64,000 nucleotides of DNA from Litorimonas sp964352855 (GTDB taxonomy: Bacteria > Pseudomonadota > Alphaproteobacteria > Caulobacterales > Maricaulaceae), in NCBI GenBank assembly GCA_964352855.1, contig CAYGTR010000015.1, positions 1 through 64,000 on the forward strand, in the 5' to 3' direction. Positions 51,338 to 58,904 of the stretch are shown piece after piece. Both the position numbers and the translations under genes were made by a program. The first letter of the stretch is position 1, and every line of letters begins with the position of its first letter. The notes under the pieces are model-generated. The model searched no databases. It saw nothing but the letters and a program-made list of their open reading frames with translations, and was not told the origin of the DNA.

Positions 51338-53290
51338 ATGTCTGACTCCGGTAATTTAATGGAATTGAAAGAGGCGATGATCCGTGAGAAATATGCGGCC
51401 GCAACGGCGCTTCTGGACGGCTTTGACCATACGCCGCGCTTGGCCAAAAAGCAGGACGTAAAGCCTGCTGCGTCCGGTGAACGTTCCCCCGGCATCGGGA
51501 CAAGACGACGTTTTCGTTCAACCACACCCGGACTTGTGACGCAATCAACAGCCCGCCCCGAAGGCGTCCATTTAATTGACCGTATCCAAGGCACAGATGA
51601 GGGTGATGTCCTCGTCAGCCCGATGCAAGCCAATGTGCTGCACAGCCTGCGCCGCGCCCTCGCGACAGCCCTCGTTGTCTCAGACCAATATAATGAGCAA
51701 ACAGGCCTCTCGGCGCTGATGAAAGATAATTTGTCCGGCAAATTATCGGGCGGTAAGCAAACCGAATTTGCCGAAGGCCTCGCCGCCTCCGCCGCGATAA
51801 GCCTGCACGTTTTTGCCAATATGGCGAGTTTCCTCTTGGCCACCGCCCATGCCGATGGATCAGATATTAATGTCGAGATTGGCGAAGTTGAAGAAGTCCT
51901 AACGGATAATCCGCAGCTCGCCTTAACGGGGGCGCTCTGGGAGCTGGATCAAGACATCGCCCTCTTCGTCGATAGCGAAGATAAGCTTGTGCCTGTGGTC
52001 ACGGCCTTCCTTGAAAAACTCATGGATAAGGCCGCTCTGCGAGCCGCCAATATGCCCCGCCTCGCGCCCTTTACATCGGTGAGTTACCGCGTTGAAGAAG
52101 ACAATTTCAACATTAACGGCTTCATACCTTTTGCCCGTGCGCAAAGCTCCAAGCTGACCATGACGTTTAAAAAACCGAATGAAGTCGTCGGTAACCATAT
52201 CGCCAAATATCAGTCCATGAAGCTGTCCAAAATGCTCATGGCCTATGATTTCGAGCGCAAATTAAATCCCTTTGCCGAGCTTGGTGGATTTATCTTTACC
52301 TTTATGGGTGACGGTGCGCCGGGCACGGGTAAGACTACCCTCATCCAAATGATGGCCGGGTTGATTTCGGACTATTGTAATAATGCGGGCTATGCCTTCC
52401 GCTATCAAAACCTGTCGACCGATAGTATTGATAGCTATCAGGGCAAGTCGGCGCAAAATGCCAAAGCCTTTATCAATAATGTGATTGACCCCAATGTAAT
52501 TGGATTCGGCACGATTGACGATATTGACCAACTCGCCGGCAAACGGGGCGACCGTCAATCTTCTGCCGGACAGCTCGAAATTACGGCCGTTTTAATGGAA
52601 AGCTTTGCGGGCGCGAATACTGTTGTGCGCGGCAATTGTACCTTTGGCATGTTTTCGAACTACCCTGAAAATGTCGATGATGCGTTGCGGCAACGGGCAG
52701 GCGCGCGTTTCCTTGTCGATGGGCCGCAAACGCGGGATGACTATATCGACATTCTGCATTTATTGATGGGCAAGAACCACGACATCCCTGTCGGTAAGCA
52801 TGAGTTATTTGCTGCGCAACAAATTAAAAAAGCGGTCGCCGCGAGCTATGACAGCCACGCCAAGCCCAAAGAAGACGGTCTCATACGGGTCTATGAAAAA
52901 GTGTCCAAAGATATTGGCAAATTTGATACGATTGCCAAGCTCGGCACCTATCTCAAAGGCATTCAGGAAGCCGATGAGCGTTTTACAGGTCGCGCCATAA
53001 AAAATATCACCGACGCCGTCAAAGTCCGGGCTATGGATTTTGAACTGCCGGATGAGTGGATGGAAAATACTGATCTATTCCTATCTAAGGATTATGACAC
53101 CAAGAAAAATATGATCGCGGAGCTGTCACAACCCATCACGGTGGATATGGTCATTCAAGAGATTAACCGCTACGCCGATTCAGAATTCCGCTACGCCGAT
53201 AAATCCGATGAAATCGCGATTGAGAATATGGTGCGCGATTTTGGAAGACAGGAAGAAGCGAAGAAGCGGTATTTGGAGAGAAAGGGGTGA
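51338..53290 (+). CDS. AAA+ ATPase with long N-terminal region
   Basis: A 650-residue AAA+ protein. Residues 1-300 have no motif I recognise (helical; linker of Arg/Thr/Pro at 45-75). Walker A is GAPGTGKTT at 326-334 (K332). Walker B is GTIDDIDQL with D394 D395, that is DD in place of the more common DE. A sensor/finger region NYPENVDDALRQRAGARF (R451, R453) follows. The lid and C-terminal helical part extend to 650. Single ATPase domain, so likely a hexamer. SD AGGAA before the ATG. Its stop overlaps the next gene start by four bases (GTGA). Confidence 0.92.
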   Translation: MSDSGNLMELKEAMIREKYAAATALLDGFDHTPRLAKKQDVKPAASGERSPGIGTRRRFRSTTPGLVTQSTARPEGVHLIDRIQGTDEGDVLVSPMQANVLHSLRRALATALVVSDQYNEQTGLSALMKDNLSGKLSGGKQTEFAEGLAASAAISLHVFANMASFLLATAHADGSDINVEIGEVEEVLTDNPQLALTGALWELDQDIALFVDSEDKLVPVVTAFLEKLMDKAALRAANMPRLAPFTSVSYRVEEDNFNINGFIPFARAQSSKLTMTFKKPNEVVGNHIAKYQSMKLSKMLMAYDFERKLNPFAELGGFIFTFMGDGAPGTGKTTLIQMMAGLISDYCNNAGYAFRYQNLSTDSIDSYQGKSAQNAKAFINNVIDPNVIGFGTIDDIDQLAGKRGDRQSSAGQLEITAVLMESFAGANTVVRGNCTFGMFSNYPENVDDALRQRAGARFLVDGPQTRDDYIDILHLLMGKNHDIPVGKHELFAAQQIKKAVAASYDSHAKPKEDGLIRVYEKVSKDIGKFDTIAKLGTYLKGIQEADERFTGRAIKNITDAVKVRAMDFELPDEWMENTDLFLSKDYDTKKNMIAELSQPITVDMVIQEINRYADSEFRYADKSDEIAIENMVRDFGRQEEAKKRYLERKG

Positions 53291-53661
53291 GTCGTAAAAA
53301 ATTCATAGAATCTATTGGTGGTACATGTAGAAACTGGTCTTGGAGTTGGTCTTTCGTGTCTCATGCAAAAAGAATTATATTTTTTGGGGTTTGGGATACA
53401 GAAATTATTGCTAACAAACAACTTTTGATGAAAGAGACTTGGTCAGAAAATGCCCTTGGAAGAAAAACAAATGGATATAAACAGTCTTTAGAACACCTAC
53501 GTCTAGTCGAAGAAGAGAAATACCAATTATACACCTTCATTCAGTATCACAAACTAGGAAATTCCTTAACAGGATCAGCTAAATTAAAAGGTTTCTCAAA
53601 AAATATTCAACCCAAATTAATGGTTAAAAAAGGTGGATCTTGGTATGCTGTTGACCACTAA
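53287..53661 (+). CDS. AT-rich orphan gene inserted in AAA+ operon
   Basis: A 124-residue protein starting at a GTG that overlaps the AAA+ stop (GTGA). It is clearly AT-richer than all six neighbours and codes with many AAA, ATT and TTA codons. The pattern WSWSFVSHAKRIIFFGVWD, YKQSLEHLRLVEEEKYQLYT and KLKGFSKNIQPKLMVKKGG, WYAVDH looks like the N-terminal modified-base-type domain that I have seen on HNH restriction nucleases; here no HNH part follows. This resemblance is from memory only. It may be a transferred insert or a specific partner of the ATPase. Confidence 0.7.
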   Translation: MSRKKFIESIGGTCRNWSWSWSFVSHAKRIIFFGVWDTEIIANKQLLMKETWSENALGRKTNGYKQSLEHLRLVEEEKYQLYTFIQYHKLGNSLTGSAKLKGFSKNIQPKLMVKKGGSWYAVDH

Positions 53662-53676
53662 TTCGTACTCAAAATC

Positions 53677-55170
53677 ATGATGCGCCTTGTCCGAAAAGGT
53701 TTGATGTTTGGCAACCTCATTGAGGTCAAGTCGCCTGCGCTTGTGGAGCGGTATAATCGCGCGCTGAAACATTTAATTGACCGTGAAACAACGCTCTCGG
53801 AATTTCATATTGATATTGCCGGATACTCGCCCGAAATCGGCGATGAGTTTGAGGATGATCTTTATTTGAACCCCAAAGGGTGCAACCAGATGTTCATCCT
53901 GCTGACCACAGATCAGATGAAAGCGCCTTTGCTGAACTCGCAATTCTCCACCTCACGCTCTATCTTGCGCCAATATATGCAAGATAATGAAGATCAGCTT
54001 TTCGCCCTCACTGCACGCGAAGCTGTGGCCGGGGAATTAATGAATTCCGTCTTTTCCATGAGCTCGTCCGCAGACCTGCTGCATATCAACCAGATCGAAG
54101 TGGAAGCCGACACGATCCAAGCCCATGTCGCCGAGGCTAATCAGCTCACCGAATTTATCGACCGGTTTATGACCGAAGATGATGCGTGGTGGGACGATGT
54201 TCTGATCGCGCAAATGATAGAACTGGCCAAACGGACGGGCAATATTCAACGCAATCCGGTCAAGCTCGAAAACCGCATTTATGAGCAAGGGAATTATTAC
54301 ACCCATCATTTTGGCGGGGTCTATGTCTTCCGCGATACGCGCACGCCCACCATTATCGCGCGAGAAAAACTTGACGGATTTGAAGACCTCTCCGTGCGGC
54401 AGGTTCTGACTTTCAATGACCGTGAAGGCATTGCCAATTTCCTGCGAAATGAAAGCCTCTCGCAACTCATCGTGCAAATGCCGAAACAAAATACAGCCGC
54501 CATCATTAAGCAGAAGATTGATTTCATCACCCTGACTGTGGCTGCTGAACAAGGCCATGATTTGTCGGATATGAGCCGTCGCAATATGCGCCTGTTGGAA
54601 CGCAAATATGCTGACGCTATGCCGGAAGAATTTCACGGGCTGATGGATGTCTGGCGTTGGGCCAGTATGGGTGGACGTGCGCCCAAGCTTGCACCGGATC
54701 ATCCTGCTTTTTTCTATGCGTTGCGCTCCAGCCAACATGAAGACCGCGATCTGGTGAATATGCTCTTATCCGATCTGTCGCGGCTTGATTTCCGCCAGCT
54801 CTTTATCTGCCACAAACCGCTTTTCTATGATGCTTACCGCGCTTGGTCCGAATCCAAGAAAGACTATGTTGCGCAATTCTTGGCGGATGAATACGCCATG
54901 GATAAGGTCGGCGCGCGCGAGGCTTTGTTCGGGGATGAGCCGATGATGGTCGAGCCTGAACCTGCTCCTAAACCGAGCAAAAATACGAAGTCAAAATCGA
55001 AAGCCAAGCCAAAATCAAAGCAGCCTTTCAGAAGTCCGTGGGGTGAACCCATCGTCAAACAAGGCATAGAGCAACTGAAAGATATTATTGGCGATGATGA
55101 TGATTTCAGAGAGTTGTATAAAGACTTCCGAAAGAAGGCTTACAAAGCCCGTAAAAAGTGGGATGATTAA
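53677..55170 (+). CDS. large hypothetical protein of AAA+ operon (DUF6638-like)
   Basis: A 497-residue soluble protein. Residues 1-90 open with LVRKGLMFGNLIEVKSPAL and ERYNRALKHLIDRETTL, then FHIDIAGYSPEIGDE; I recall this as DUF6638, but am not certain. A helix-rich middle follows. From about 420 there is a lysine/proline/serine-rich linker (PKPSKNTKSKSKAKPKSK), then a 40-residue C-terminal helical tail with DDDDF. No membrane segment. No SD is seen for the ATG at 53677; an ATG nine codons later has one (AAAAGG), so the start is uncertain. The loss of SD may reflect the insertion of the previous gene. Confidence 0.85.
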   Translation: MMRLVRKGLMFGNLIEVKSPALVERYNRALKHLIDRETTLSEFHIDIAGYSPEIGDEFEDDLYLNPKGCNQMFILLTTDQMKAPLLNSQFSTSRSILRQYMQDNEDQLFALTAREAVAGELMNSVFSMSSSADLLHINQIEVEADTIQAHVAEANQLTEFIDRFMTEDDAWWDDVLIAQMIELAKRTGNIQRNPVKLENRIYEQGNYYTHHFGGVYVFRDTRTPTIIAREKLDGFEDLSVRQVLTFNDREGIANFLRNESLSQLIVQMPKQNTAAIIKQKIDFITLTVAAEQGHDLSDMSRRNMRLLERKYADAMPEEFHGLMDVWRWASMGGRAPKLAPDHPAFFYALRSSQHEDRDLVNMLLSDLSRLDFRQLFICHKPLFYDAYRAWSESKKDYVAQFLADEYAMDKVGAREALFGDEPMMVEPEPAPKPSKNTKSKSKAKPKSKQPFRSPWGEPIVKQGIEQLKDIIGDDDDFRELYKDFRKKAYKARKKWDD

Positions 55171-55172
55171 TA

Positions 55173-55439
55173 ATGTTACCTTGGATTCGTAATCTTGTTA
55201 TTGTTTTCGCTATTCTCAGCGCAGTTTATGCTGTGCTGACCCTAACGGCAAATTTCCGACAGCGGCAAAAATTACGTTCCGAGTTTCACGGCGAAACCGA
55301 AATTGAGACGAAGGAAGCCTTTGTTGAACGCGGGTTGCGGCAATATAATCGCTCTATCCGTCCGAAAATGCTGTTGGGTATTTATCTTATTCCTCTTGCC
55401 ATTATGGGCACGCTGATTTGGCTGGCGCAATATGGGTAA
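55173..55439 (+). CDS. two-helix membrane protein of AAA+ operon
   Basis: An 88-residue protein with two helices (about 5-25 and 67-86) and a charged loop between (RQRQKLRSEFHGETEIETKE shown in part: SEFHGETEIETKEAF). The ATG at 55173 is two bases after the previous stop, so it is translationally coupled. Both ends probably face the same side. I do not recognise a family. It may link the ATPase complex to the membrane with the next gene product. Confidence 0.82.
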   Translation: MLPWIRNLVIVFAILSAVYAVLTLTANFRQRQKLRSEFHGETEIETKEAFVERGLRQYNRSIRPKMLLGIYLIPLAIMGTLIWLAQYG

Positions 55440-55468
55440 GAGACAAAGATTGAAACGGGAGGTTTCTG

Positions 55469-56149
55469 ATGAAATATATTAAGCGGTTTTTGGGCTTCCT
55501 CTTATTCCTCATCGTGGCGGTAATGCTGCATTATTATTTGCCGCAGCGCGACATCGTTCAGATTGTCGGCACGGATGTGAAGCGTATGGATGTCAGTAAG
55601 GGCTCGCCCTTTTGGGACAGACCGGACGCAGGCACGAACCGTGAAAACACGCGCGATGTGCGCTTCATCAATGCGGTACGTAAAAACGGAAAATCTCAGG
55701 TCTACCGCAATGAAGATACAGAATGGTCTTTCCCGTTTTATCTGAAATTTGATAGCGGCGATTTAAATGCGCAAGCACAAACACTCGCCAAAGCCGATGA
55801 ACAATGGGTCGCCGTGCGTCACTATGGCTGGAGGATTAAGCTGTTCTCGATATTCCCCAATGCAACCTCTGTGAAAAAAGTTAGCGGGCCGGATGTCTTC
55901 CTTATTCCGTGGTTCAACCTCTTTTTCATCGGCATGCTTTTGTTCATCCTCTTCTCCATCTGGCGGATGATACATCGTTGGAAGACAAAAAATGTCGATC
56001 CAATAACCGATAAAATCGGTGATGAACTGGAAGAAGCCGGACGCGAAATCAAAGAGCGAGCGGATGCTGCGGGCGACAGCCTTGCCAAACAAGGCTCGGC
56101 TATTGGTCGCGGTTGGCGCAAAGTTTTCGGTGCGTCCAAGCCCCGATAA
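55469..56149 (+). CDS. DUF1523 family membrane protein
   Basis: A 226-residue protein: helix 1 at 7-25, a soluble beta-rich domain (about 30-145), with RDIVQIVGTDVKRMDV and QWVAVRHYGWRIKLFSIFPNA, helix 2 at about 147-168, and a C-terminal charged helix (PITDKIGDELEEAGREIKE; coiled). This is the DUF1523 pattern, seen in Rhodobacterales and relatives; function unknown. SD GGGAGG before the ATG. Last gene of the seven-gene operon; 11 bases separate its stop from the SDR stop. Confidence 0.9.
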   Translation: MKYIKRFLGFLLFLIVAVMLHYYLPQRDIVQIVGTDVKRMDVSKGSPFWDRPDAGTNRENTRDVRFINAVRKNGKSQVYRNEDTEWSFPFYLKFDSGDLNAQAQTLAKADEQWVAVRHYGWRIKLFSIFPNATSVKKVSGPDVFLIPWFNLFFIGMLLFILFSIWRMIHRWKTKNVDPITDKIGDELEEAGREIKERADAAGDSLAKQGSAIGRGWRKVFGASKPR

Positions 56150-56160
56150 AACTGAGTTCC

Positions 56161-56967
56161 TTATAGCTCTTTTTTATCCATCATATAATTGAGGGCTAGC
56201 CGACCGCCGTCGACATAGATGCACTGCCCGGTAATATAGCTCGCATCATCCGATAGAAGGAAAGCCGCAACCCCGGCAATCTCATCCGGTAGGGCCACGC
56301 GTCCTAATGGGGTGCGTGCACGAATTTTATCCATCGCGTCCTCATCCCCGACAACCCCGGCCAGCATATCCGTCTTGACCGAACCCGGCCCAATCGCATT
56401 CACCCGCACACCATAAGGCGCTAGCTCTAGCGCCATAGCCCGCGTCATTTGTAATAACCCGCCTTTAGATACAGTATAGGCAATGTAATCCGGTATCGCG
56501 ACGGTATCATTAATCGAGGACATATTAACGATGGCATAAGGGCGGTCTGTGAGCCGGGAGCGGTCATCCCGCGCCTCAATCTCCCCGACCATATATTTGG
56601 CCACAGCTTTGGAGACCAGAAAAGCGCCGCGCAGGTTCACCGCCAGATTACGGTCAAAATCCTCGACGCTCATATCCAATGCGCCGCCCTTAACAGCAAT
56701 TCCCGCATTATTAATCAGACCATCAATCCGGCCAAAAGCGCCCAAGGTTTCTGCAACTAGATTATGAACTTGAAGCTTGTCGGACACATCACATTCCACG
56801 AAAACGGCTCTGTCTGACCCTGCGGCAAGTTCTTCTCCTGCACGATAACCTTCATCGGTATCCATATCCGCCAGAACAACGCGGTGCCCGTCCTCGACCA
56901 AACGCCGGGCGCAGGCATAACCAATACCCCTGGCGGCACCCGTGACGATAAAAACCTGATCCGACAT
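56161..56967 (-). CDS. SDR family oxidoreductase
   Basis: A 268-residue classical short-chain dehydrogenase. NAD(P) loop VTGAARGIGYACARRL (GxxxGxG), NNAG at INNAGIAVKGG, catalytic S-Y-K: S in VNMSSIND, YTVSK in IAYTVSKGGLLQ. The end YITGQCIYVDGGRL is typical. Substrate unclear: could be a 3-ketoacyl or a small sugar/alcohol dehydrogenase. The ATG at 56967 has SD GGAG; the frame continues 19 codons upstream through a terminator and is rejected. The upstream terminator ends only 15 bases before the start. Confidence 0.93.
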   Translation of the reverse strand: MSDQVFIVTGAARGIGYACARRLVEDGHRVVLADMDTDEGYRAGEELAAGSDRAVFVECDVSDKLQVHNLVAETLGAFGRIDGLINNAGIAVKGGALDMSVEDFDRNLAVNLRGAFLVSKAVAKYMVGEIEARDDRSRLTDRPYAIVNMSSINDTVAIPDYIAYTVSKGGLLQMTRAMALELAPYGVRVNAIGPGSVKTDMLAGVVGDEDAMDKIRARTPLGRVALPDEIAGVAAFLLSDDASYITGQCIYVDGGRLALNYMMDKKEL

Positions 56968-56981
56968 GTTGTCTCCAAAAT

Positions 56982-57011
56982 AAAAAGGCCTGCCCAAATG
57001 AAGGGCAAGCC
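56982..57011 (-). terminator. terminator between DUF465 gene and SDR gene
   Basis: On the minus strand GGCTTGCCC and GGGCAGGCC form a nine-pair stem (one G-U) with a seven-base loop and five T residues. It follows the DUF465 gene and ends 15 bases before the SDR ATG, so SDR must be reached by read-through or from a promoter inside this region. Confidence 0.85.
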
Positions 57012-57038
57012 GCGTAAAGGTCAAGAATTATATGCCGC

Positions 57039-57212
57039 TTAGGACACGAGAACTTTTTTCTGTATCAATTCATCTTTGATATGAAGTTTTTGCTTTTTAA
57101 GCTTTGACAATAATACCGTGTCTGGCATCGGACTTTGCATTTCTTTGTGGATTTGATCTTCCAGCTTTGCATGCTTTACGTTTAACTGTTCCAAATGCGA
57201 TGATAGTGCCAT
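57039..57212 (-). CDS. DUF465/YdcH family protein, short
   Basis: A 57-residue protein read from the ATG at 57212 with a strong SD (AAGGAG): MALSSHLEQLNVKHAKLED, then QMPDTVLLSKLKKQKLHIKDEL-type end (LLSKLKKQKLHIKDELIQ). The KxKLxxKDEI pattern is the YdcH hallmark. All-helical, likely a dimer. Divergent from a second member 137 bases away, and followed by its own terminator. Function unknown. Confidence 0.88.
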   Translation of the reverse strand: MALSSHLEQLNVKHAKLEDQIHKEMQSPMPDTVLLSKLKKQKLHIKDELIQKKVLVS

Positions 57213-57349
57213 TCATATCTCCTTCGTTTGATGAAGTTTAGCGTAGTTTAGTTAGCACAAAATGAAACAAGAGTCTTATATGATTATAAAAAATTGGCTT
57301 AAAGCTTGTTCACCTTGCCCACCTCTCTGTAAACGCCTATGAATCCGCC

Positions 57350-57592
57350 ATGTCAGATGAAATAAAAGACTCAGATAATGATGCGGAGGCAGAACCGTCT
57401 GAAGCCGAGCTTCTGGCGCTGCTCAAACGCTTGCGTGTGGAGCATAGACGAATTGATAAAGAGATTGAGGCGCTTATTCAGAACGGGGCTGCTGATATGC
57501 TAAAAATCAAACGCATGAAAAAGATAAAACTCTCGATTAAAGATCAGATCGTTTATCTTGAGAACCAACTGACGCCCGACATTATTGCCTAA
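57350..57592 (+). CDS. DUF465/YdcH family protein
   Basis: An 80-residue member of the same small family. The N-terminal 20 residues are acidic (DEIKDSDNDAEAEPSEAE); the core is LLALLKRLRVEHRRIDKEI and KMKKIKLSIKDQIVYLENQL-like (here MKKIKLSIKDQIVYLENQL), with the KDxI end that marks YdcH. No SD is clear. It is convergent with the GGDEF gene and divergent from the shorter member. Such genes often lie beside purE in this class of bacteria, as here. Confidence 0.87.
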   Translation: MSDEIKDSDNDAEAEPSEAELLALLKRLRVEHRRIDKEIEALIQNGAADMLKIKRMKKIKLSIKDQIVYLENQLTPDIIA

Positions 57593-58230
57593 TCTCTAAA
57601 GGCTCGCTTCGCCATATACATTGCGCGATCGGCACGGTCCAAGATTTGTTCCGGCGTTTCACCTGGTTCACAAGGCGCAACCCCCCAAGCCGCAGAGACG
57701 CTGACATCTCCTGTGGGCATTTCAACTTTCTGATCGGCAATGCGACATGCCAATGCCGCCGCTTTGGCCTTGGCAATATCAGGCGTGGATTTAAATAGCA
57801 GAACCCCAAACTCATCACCCCCAAGGCGTGCCACCATATCACAATGCCTGACGCCGGACACTAAAACATCACCCACTTTTTGTAACAATCCATCACCTAT
57901 GGCGTGACCGAAGCGGTCATTAATAGCCTTAAATCCATTCAAATCGAAAAAGATGAGCGAACTTATCATATTATAGCGCGCCATAACGGTTTGAGCGCGG
58001 TCAACCTCGCGCATGAACGCGCGACGGTTAAAAACGGGGATAAGCGAATCTGTGTCTGCCGCCTGTTCCAATTCGAGCACACGCAATCGTAAGCGCGCAA
58101 CTTCGGACGTCAACAGCATATTTTCTTCGCCTACCTGAGTATCCGTAATCCCCGGCCTGTCTAGCGTGCGAAACGCAGCCTCATTCAGCGATGTCGACAC
58201 ACGTTTAAGTGACATGATATGTAAATTCAT
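57589..58230 (-). CDS. GGDEF diguanylate cyclase
   Basis: A 213-residue cytosolic protein that makes cyclic di-GMP from GTP. Residues 30-60 are a coiled coil (SEVARLRLRVLELEQ). The catalytic domain has the intact GGDEF in RLGGDEFGVLL and the product-inhibition I-site RxxD (RHCD) five residues before it. FFDLNGFKAINDRFGH is also intact. So it should be active and feedback-controlled. No sensor domain other than the helix. The TTG at 58233 and ATG at 58230 and 58215 are possible starts; none has an SD. Overlaps the stop of the DUF465 gene by four bases (convergent). Confidence 0.94.
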   Translation of the reverse strand: MNLHIMSLKRVSTSLNEAAFRTLDRPGITDTQVGEENMLLTSEVARLRLRVLELEQAADTDSLIPVFNRRAFMREVDRAQTVMARYNMISSLIFFDLNGFKAINDRFGHAIGDGLLQKVGDVLVSGVRHCDMVARLGGDEFGVLLFKSTPDIAKAKAAALACRIADQKVEMPTGDVSVSAAWGVAPCEPGETPEQILDRADRAMYMAKRAFRD

Positions 58231-58397
58231 CAATCATAATGCTTTATAACAGCCACACAGTTAAGAAACGGGAAATAACTTCAGCACAACTGCAGTGGAT
58301 ATCAGACGAAAATAGCCTTCAAAATCCTTGTTGGTTTTCTGCGGGGCTTGCTCTAAAAGGATATGCTTTCTTGCAAGCCAACTGGGAACGCTTGATC

Positions 58398-58889
58398 ATG
58401 ACAGCTATAACGCCCCCTATCGCCATTATAATGGGATCTACATCCGACTGGCCGACAATGGAACATGCCGCCAAAATATTGGAAAACCTCAGCGTCGCCT
58501 TTGATGCCAAAGTTATATCTGCCCACCGCACGCCAGACCGGCTCTATGAGTTTTCAAAAACGGCGGCAGATACAGGCTATAAGGTGATTATCGCCGGCGC
58601 AGGTGGTGCAGCGCATTTGCCCGGTATGGTCGCCTCAATGACACGTCTGCCTGTTCTGGGTGTGCCGGTGCAGAGCGCCGCCCTCTCAGGCATGGACAGC
58701 TTGCTTTCCATTGCACAAATGCCGGGGGGTGTACCCGTAGGCACGTTGGCCATTGGCAAAGCGGGCGCTAAAAATGCGGGACTGCTTGCCGCCTCTATAT
58801 TGGCTCTAAGCGATGAGACCCTCGCCTATAAGTTAGATGCTTGGCGACAAAAGCAAACAGACTCTGTTGCGCTCGACCCCAAAGCATAG
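58398..58889 (+). CDS. purE: N5-carboxyaminoimidazole ribonucleotide mutase
   Basis: PurE moves the carboxyl group of N5-CAIR to form CAIR in purine synthesis. The 163-residue length is right for class I PurE. Motifs: IIMGSTSDWPTMEHAA, KVISAHRTPDRLYEF, IIAGAGGAAHLPGMVAS and GVPVQSAALSGMDSLLSI. The start is the ATG at 58398; the frame goes on 53 codons upstream but those residues do not fit the family. purK follows by 15 bases, and the two products act in sequence. Confidence 0.97.
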   Translation: MTAITPPIAIIMGSTSDWPTMEHAAKILENLSVAFDAKVISAHRTPDRLYEFSKTAADTGYKVIIAGAGGAAHLPGMVASMTRLPVLGVPVQSAALSGMDSLLSIAQMPGGVPVGTLAIGKAGAKNAGLLAASILALSDETLAYKLDAWRQKQTDSVALDPKA

Positions 58890-58904
58890 ATCAAGGCCTC
58901 CATC

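Noticed and set aside
53287..53661. Antitoxin or toxin role for the AT-rich insert
   Set aside because: No toxin or antitoxin motif is seen; length and overlap alone do not support it.
54037..54738. 233-codon minus-strand frame inside the 497-residue protein gene
   Set aside because: It lies fully within a well supported operon gene and has no protein-like motifs.
58239..58397. Longer start for purE
   Set aside because: The extra 53 residues do not fit any PurE and the conserved protein starts at 58398.
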